A stretch of DNA of 46,137 bases from Chthonomonas sp. UBA6659 (GTDB taxonomy: Bacteria; Armatimonadota; Fimbriimonadia; Fimbriimonadales; Fimbriimonadaceae): contig DKKT01000092.1 of NCBI GenBank assembly GCA_002455425.1, forward strand, positions 1 to 46,137, given 5' to 3'. Shown piece after piece: positions 42,875 to 46,137 of the stretch. The notes beneath the pieces are model-generated. The model had not been told where the DNA came from, did not search any database, and saw only the letters and a list, made by a program, of their open reading frames with translations. Made by a program: the position numbers and the translations under genes. Within the stretch, counting starts at the first letter, position 1, and every line of letters starts with the position of its first letter.

Positions 42875-44680
42875 GTGAAGAAACGGCGTCTATCGGATGT
42901 GGTTGGGAAGAACGGATGGGCGACGCTGCTGTTCGCAGCCGCCGTGATCGTCGTCGGGTGTGGTGGGGGCGGAGGCGGTCGCGGTGGTACGACCGGAGGA
43001 GGCTGTGCCGATACGACCCAGCCGGGCGCACTCGTCTATGGCACGGTGTGGGGCGCGGACGCAACCTCGGGGTCGCAGTTCATCTCCATCGTCGATGGAA
43101 GTGGCCGGCCGCTCGCCTCGAAGGTCCTGAACAAGGCCGACGGCAGTCAAACCACCCTTTCCGGCTTCCGGTCGGGCGACTATGAGATCGTCGCCGAACT
43201 GTACACCCAGCCCGATGCCCAGGGCGCGAAGCTGGGCGAGATCCGGACCGCGATGTCGATCTGCGGCACGACCTCGATGAGCACAGAGGTCGGGGGCCAG
43301 CCGGCTTCGGTCAAGGTCTATCCCGCCACCGCGAGCATGACGGTCCAGGATAGTCGTAAGTTCTACGCGACGCTTCAGACGGCGAACGATCGCTCGATCT
43401 TCGTCCAACCGGGCAGCTTCAGTTGGCAGGCGGTCGGAAACGTCGCGTCCGTCGATCCTTCCGGCCTGGTCGTCGCTACGGCGGTGGGTGCCGGCAACAT
43501 CCGCGCGACCCACAGCCCGTCCGGGCTGATCGGCGGGGCAAACGTCACGGTGACGCCGTTCAACACGACGCGCACGAAATGGACGGTGCTCGTCTACCTC
43601 AACGCCGCCAACGACCTGTTCGCGTTCAGTGACCTCAACGTCAACCAGATGGAAAAGGTCGCCGACAATCCGCAGGTGCGGTTTGTGGTTCAGTGGAAGC
43701 AGTACCGGCAGCGGTGGCCCAATTCGTCGTTCGACGGGACCCGCCGCTATCTGGTGAAACCAGACAGCTCCGCGTCGATCAAGAGTCAGATCGTCCAGAC
43801 CCTTCCCAACGGCACCGACATGGGCCGTGCGCAAACCCTTCGTGAATTCGTCGACTGGGGCAGGACCTTCTACCCGGCGGATCGCTACTGTCTCGTGATC
43901 TGGAATCACGGGAACGGCTGGCGACGAAGCCCCGACGAGGAGAAAACGCGCGCCGTCAGCTACGACGACGAGACCGGCAATGCGATCCAGATCTGGGAGC
44001 TCAACCAGGCTCTGGGCGACAATCGATTCGACATCGTCGCCTGGGATGCGAGCCTGATGCAGATGTTCGAAGTCGCCTACGAAATCCAGGACCACACAGA
44101 CTACGTGGTCGGAAGCGAAGAGAGTCCTCCCGGTGAAGGCTATCCTTACGATGCCGTCTTCGGCCGGTTCCGCGACAATCCGAACGAGACGACTCGGAAC
44201 CTCACCAAGGCGTTTGTGGACGGGATGATCAACGACCCCCGTTACACAAGCAAGAAGATCACCCAAAGCTCGCTCGACACGTCGAAGTTCGGCGCGCTCG
44301 CGACCGCGCTCGACGAGTACGCCGGAGCACTGATCGCGAACAAGGCGGCGGTGACCAGCCAAGTCCAGAACGCACGGACGAACGCCCAGTCGTTCAGCCC
44401 GACGTTCGGGCGCTTCTACCGGGATATGATCGACGTCACCCGCGTCATGGATCGGGTCGGGGGCCTGCCTCCGGCGGTGAGCCAAGCGGCGGCGAATCTG
44501 CGCACTGCGGCCCAACAGGCGGTGGTGTGGGAAGCCCACAACGCGAACTCACCGAACTCAGCCGGCATCGCGTTCGACTTCTCGCCTGGAGACCGATTCT
44601 CGGAGTTCGCGAACGACTACAGTCTGATGAGGATCTCGCAGGCCACTCGCTGGAACGAGTGGCTCGCCCAGGCACCGTAG
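42875..44680 (+). CDS. Clostripain-family (C11) lipoprotein with Ser in place of the catalytic Cys
   Basis: A 601-residue lipoprotein. GTG 42875 is preferred for GGTGAG seven bases upstream; further starts at 42860 and 42863 lack it. A signal peptide ends in the lipobox VVGC, followed by a poly-Gly linker. A BIG2-like Ig domain lies at about residues 130-220 (VKVYPATASMTVQDSRKF to VATAVGAGNIRATHS), and the C11 peptidase domain at about 230-600. The catalytic His is intact at His345 (WNHGNGW), but the position that is Cys in active members (DACLM) is Ser393 (DASLMQM). It may be an inactive homologue, or serine may act as a weak nucleophile; the codon AGC differs from TGC by one base. Confidence 0.85.
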   Translation: MKKRRLSDVVGKNGWATLLFAAAVIVVGCGGGGGGRGGTTGGGCADTTQPGALVYGTVWGADATSGSQFISIVDGSGRPLASKVLNKADGSQTTLSGFRSGDYEIVAELYTQPDAQGAKLGEIRTAMSICGTTSMSTEVGGQPASVKVYPATASMTVQDSRKFYATLQTANDRSIFVQPGSFSWQAVGNVASVDPSGLVVATAVGAGNIRATHSPSGLIGGANVTVTPFNTTRTKWTVLVYLNAANDLFAFSDLNVNQMEKVADNPQVRFVVQWKQYRQRWPNSSFDGTRRYLVKPDSSASIKSQIVQTLPNGTDMGRAQTLREFVDWGRTFYPADRYCLVIWNHGNGWRRSPDEEKTRAVSYDDETGNAIQIWELNQALGDNRFDIVAWDASLMQMFEVAYEIQDHTDYVVGSEESPPGEGYPYDAVFGRFRDNPNETTRNLTKAFVDGMINDPRYTSKKITQSSLDTSKFGALATALDEYAGALIANKAAVTSQVQNARTNAQSFSPTFGRFYRDMIDVTRVMDRVGGLPPAVSQAAANLRTAAQQAVVWEAHNANSPNSAGIAFDFSPGDRFSEFANDYSLMRISQATRWNEWLAQAP

Positions 44681-44690
44681 GGCAACCTCT

Positions 44691-44720
44691 TGACCCCCTC
44701 TACCGATGTCGAGGGGGTCA
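44691..44720. terminator. Hairpin between the convergent clostripain-like and STN-like genes
   Basis: TGACCCCCTC (44691-44700), 10-nt loop, GAGGGGGTCA (44711-44720): a perfect 10-bp stem just after the stop of the clostripain-like gene. It lacks a T tract on either side, so it is a terminator only by position. Confidence 0.5.
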
Positions 44721-44761
44721 GATCCTTCAAAGTGCCCACGATCGGTTTATGGCGTCGAGAG

Positions 44762-45922
44762 CTAGGGCCGGAGCGTGATACGAGCATTCTTGGCCATCGA
44801 TGATTTGACGAGTCGGCCGTCGACAAATCGGTCAGGTAAGTCCCAAGAGCCGATGCCCTGCGACCGAAGTCCGAGCTCGAGCGAGACCGTCACTCGGGTG
44901 TCACTGGCAACTCCCTTTCCGAACTCGGGGAAGAGTTCTCGAAGCTGCCCCGCAGTCATCGCTCTTCCCGGGCTCTTGATCAAAGACTCGTACAGCTTGG
45001 CCTTAGCCTTGTCGGTCTCGCGGCGGGCGAGGTCCCCGAGCAGTCGATCGATTTGTTCCTGAACTTCGTGCTTTGCATCCACCGTGCGTTCGGCGAAAGG
45101 CAGAACTCTCAGGACTTTGTCAAGGGCGGTCTCCATGGCCACGCGCGAGAACCGGCCTTTCACGAATAGCTTTGCCTCGGCGAGCCGATTGTCGTAATCG
45201 TAGCGTCGTCCGAACTCCTTTTGAATCTTGACGACCAGATCCTTGACCTTATGCACTGCCCCATCGCCAAAGTCGAGTCCGTCCTCCGAAGCTTTGACGT
45301 TCAATGGTTCTTCAGGACCCAATCCTGGTCGCTCTTTGGCGGCACTCGCGGGATCTCCAAAGTCAGCACCAGGATAGATGCCGAGCTCTCGATCTTTCTC
45401 TCCGGGTCTCCCCGGCACCAGAACTCGGAGGATCGGTTCAAGCCGACATCGTATAGGCTCTCCAGATACCAGGTCCTCAAGGAGCCCCTTCATCCCATAG
45501 AACCCTCTCGCGAGGGAAGTCTGAGCGTCGGTGGGTAGGTCGCTCGCCCACACGCCCCCACCCATCAACCTTTCCGATTGCTCGCCCGTCAAAGCCTGAA
45601 TCCAAGTCAGTGTGCGACGGGTGCCGTCTCGAGGGATATCGAGCATCCCGGAGTTACTCCGGGCTAACACGATGGCCCGATCTTGGATGATGACCTCCCT
45701 GCGAAGACTGGCGGCCCAGAGGCCCAAGGCGCGCCGACTAACCGTCTTGGGTAACACACCGAGTTCCACTTCGACCACCTCGGGGAGATCAACAATCAGC
45801 GGGCCAGGGCAGGGGGCGAAGACCGACTTCCATCTCGCGTCGTCCGGTATGCGAGGTGTTTCTTGCGCCGGCACCTGGCTTAGGGAGAGCGCAAGAACCA
45901 GCGCAAAGGAACTAACCACCAC
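44762..45922 (-). CDS. Secreted protein with an STN/secretin-like region
   Basis: An approximately 386-residue exported protein. A GTG cluster at 45928, 45922 and 45919 offers starts; 45922 has GGAGG with a 5-base spacer. The signal peptide (VVSSFALVLALSLSQVPAQE) is clear. A long middle region of unknown fold is followed by VKDLVVKIQKEFGRRYDYDNRLAEAKLFVKGRFSRVAMETALDKVLR, whose strand-helix pattern resembles the STN short N-terminal domain of secretins and TonB receptors. The C-terminus is a repeat-free 120 residues with no barrel signature, so it is not a secretin itself. Function unassigned. Confidence 0.55.
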   Translation of the reverse strand: MVVSSFALVLALSLSQVPAQETPRIPDDARWKSVFAPCPGPLIVDLPEVVEVELGVLPKTVSRRALGLWAASLRREVIIQDRAIVLARSNSGMLDIPRDGTRRTLTWIQALTGEQSERLMGGGVWASDLPTDAQTSLARGFYGMKGLLEDLVSGEPIRCRLEPILRVLVPGRPGEKDRELGIYPGADFGDPASAAKERPGLGPEEPLNVKASEDGLDFGDGAVHKVKDLVVKIQKEFGRRYDYDNRLAEAKLFVKGRFSRVAMETALDKVLRVLPFAERTVDAKHEVQEQIDRLLGDLARRETDKAKAKLYESLIKSPGRAMTAGQLRELFPEFGKGVASDTRVTVSLELGLRSQGIGSWDLPDRFVDGRLVKSSMAKNARITLRP

Positions 45923-46114
45923 CTTCACCTCCGCCTGAGCACGCACTGTCCGAAACCAGATCGTCCTTGACATGCGTGTACGGGATGATGACACCGATCG
46001 GGCCAGGCGGCGTCGTGTCGGAGGCAATTCGTCTCGTGACCCGATGGTGATACTGACTCCTGGCATCATCTCCGACAGCGCAATGTCACAGTTGCGAAAA
46101 ACATCACAATCATT

Positions 46115-46137
46115 CCCCCCCCCCCCCCCCCCCCCCC
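46115..46137. other. Poly-C run at the contig end
   Basis: Twenty-three consecutive C bases form the right edge. There is no biological feature around it to explain the run, and poly-G/C tracts at contig ends commonly reflect sequencing artefacts; treat the last 23 bases as doubtful. The preceding 46000-46114 carries only the upstream region of the STN-like gene. Confidence 0.8.

Overview
The window is about 46 kb of GC-rich, densely packed chromosome, cut at both ends: base 1 lies inside clpX, and the right edge ends in a 23-base run of C that looks like a contig-end artefact. The gene set points to a Gram-negative (diderm) bacterium: a TolC/HlyD/RND efflux operon, a beta-barrel outer-membrane protein and lipoproteins. 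A PEP-CTERM surface protein, a DUF3052 protein, a poly-glycine lipoprotein linker and a gene resembling the alpha subunit of the bacterial 20S proteasome together suggest Armatimonadota (Fimbriimonadia-like). That placement is inference from gene content, not a phylogeny. I see no insertion sequence, prophage, CRISPR array or rRNA.

Layout. 1-2310: end of clpX, a glycosylasparaginase-family hydrolase, and a convergent HD-domain hydrolase. 2419-8941: a four-gene efflux operon (AbrB-type regulator, TolC, membrane-fusion lipoprotein, RND pump), with overlapping or close genes. 8942-9247: a structured, possibly RNA-coding leader with a Rho-independent terminator ahead of proS. 9248-11486: proS and the proteasome-alpha-like gene. 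11563-15421: hutU, tRNA-Ser(UGA), a cysteine desulfurase and a translationally coupled ABC-2 permease. 15600-17480: an exported beta-carbonic anhydrase, an aldo/keto reductase and a small ABM-like protein. 17540-22346: DUF3052 protein, priA, an alginate-export-type barrel without signal peptide, and a methyltransferase. 22433-25143: a secreted TPR-thioredoxin fusion and a hypothetical protein. 25203-25440: three tandem copies of a 74-75 bp palindromic repeat.

25569-28920 (minus strand): PEP-CTERM protein, purN, ilvC and a secreted protein of unknown function, with two good terminators. 28958-31199: pxpBAC, the complete ATP-dependent 5-oxoprolinase. 31201-35624: a secreted NTF2-like protein, ileS coupled to lspA, and a MarR regulator preceded by a near-perfect 30-bp operator-like palindrome. 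35726-37678 (minus): a lipoate-ligase-family enzyme, a SRAP protein and a secreted redoxin. 37762-46137: a secreted lysozyme-like protein with a strong promoter placed for a leaderless mRNA, an orphan ECF sigma factor, a methyltransferase, a GAF-GGDEF diguanylate cyclase, a clostripain-like lipoprotein whose catalytic Cys position reads Ser, and a secreted protein with an STN-like region.

Most of the window is housekeeping and metabolism. The items most worth a second look are the isolated proteasome-alpha-like gene, the leader RNA before proS, the Cys-to-Ser clostripain homologue, the RND pump with two extra membrane spans, and the tandem palindromic repeats. I did not find a clear, self-contained undescribed system such as a defence island or biosynthetic cluster.
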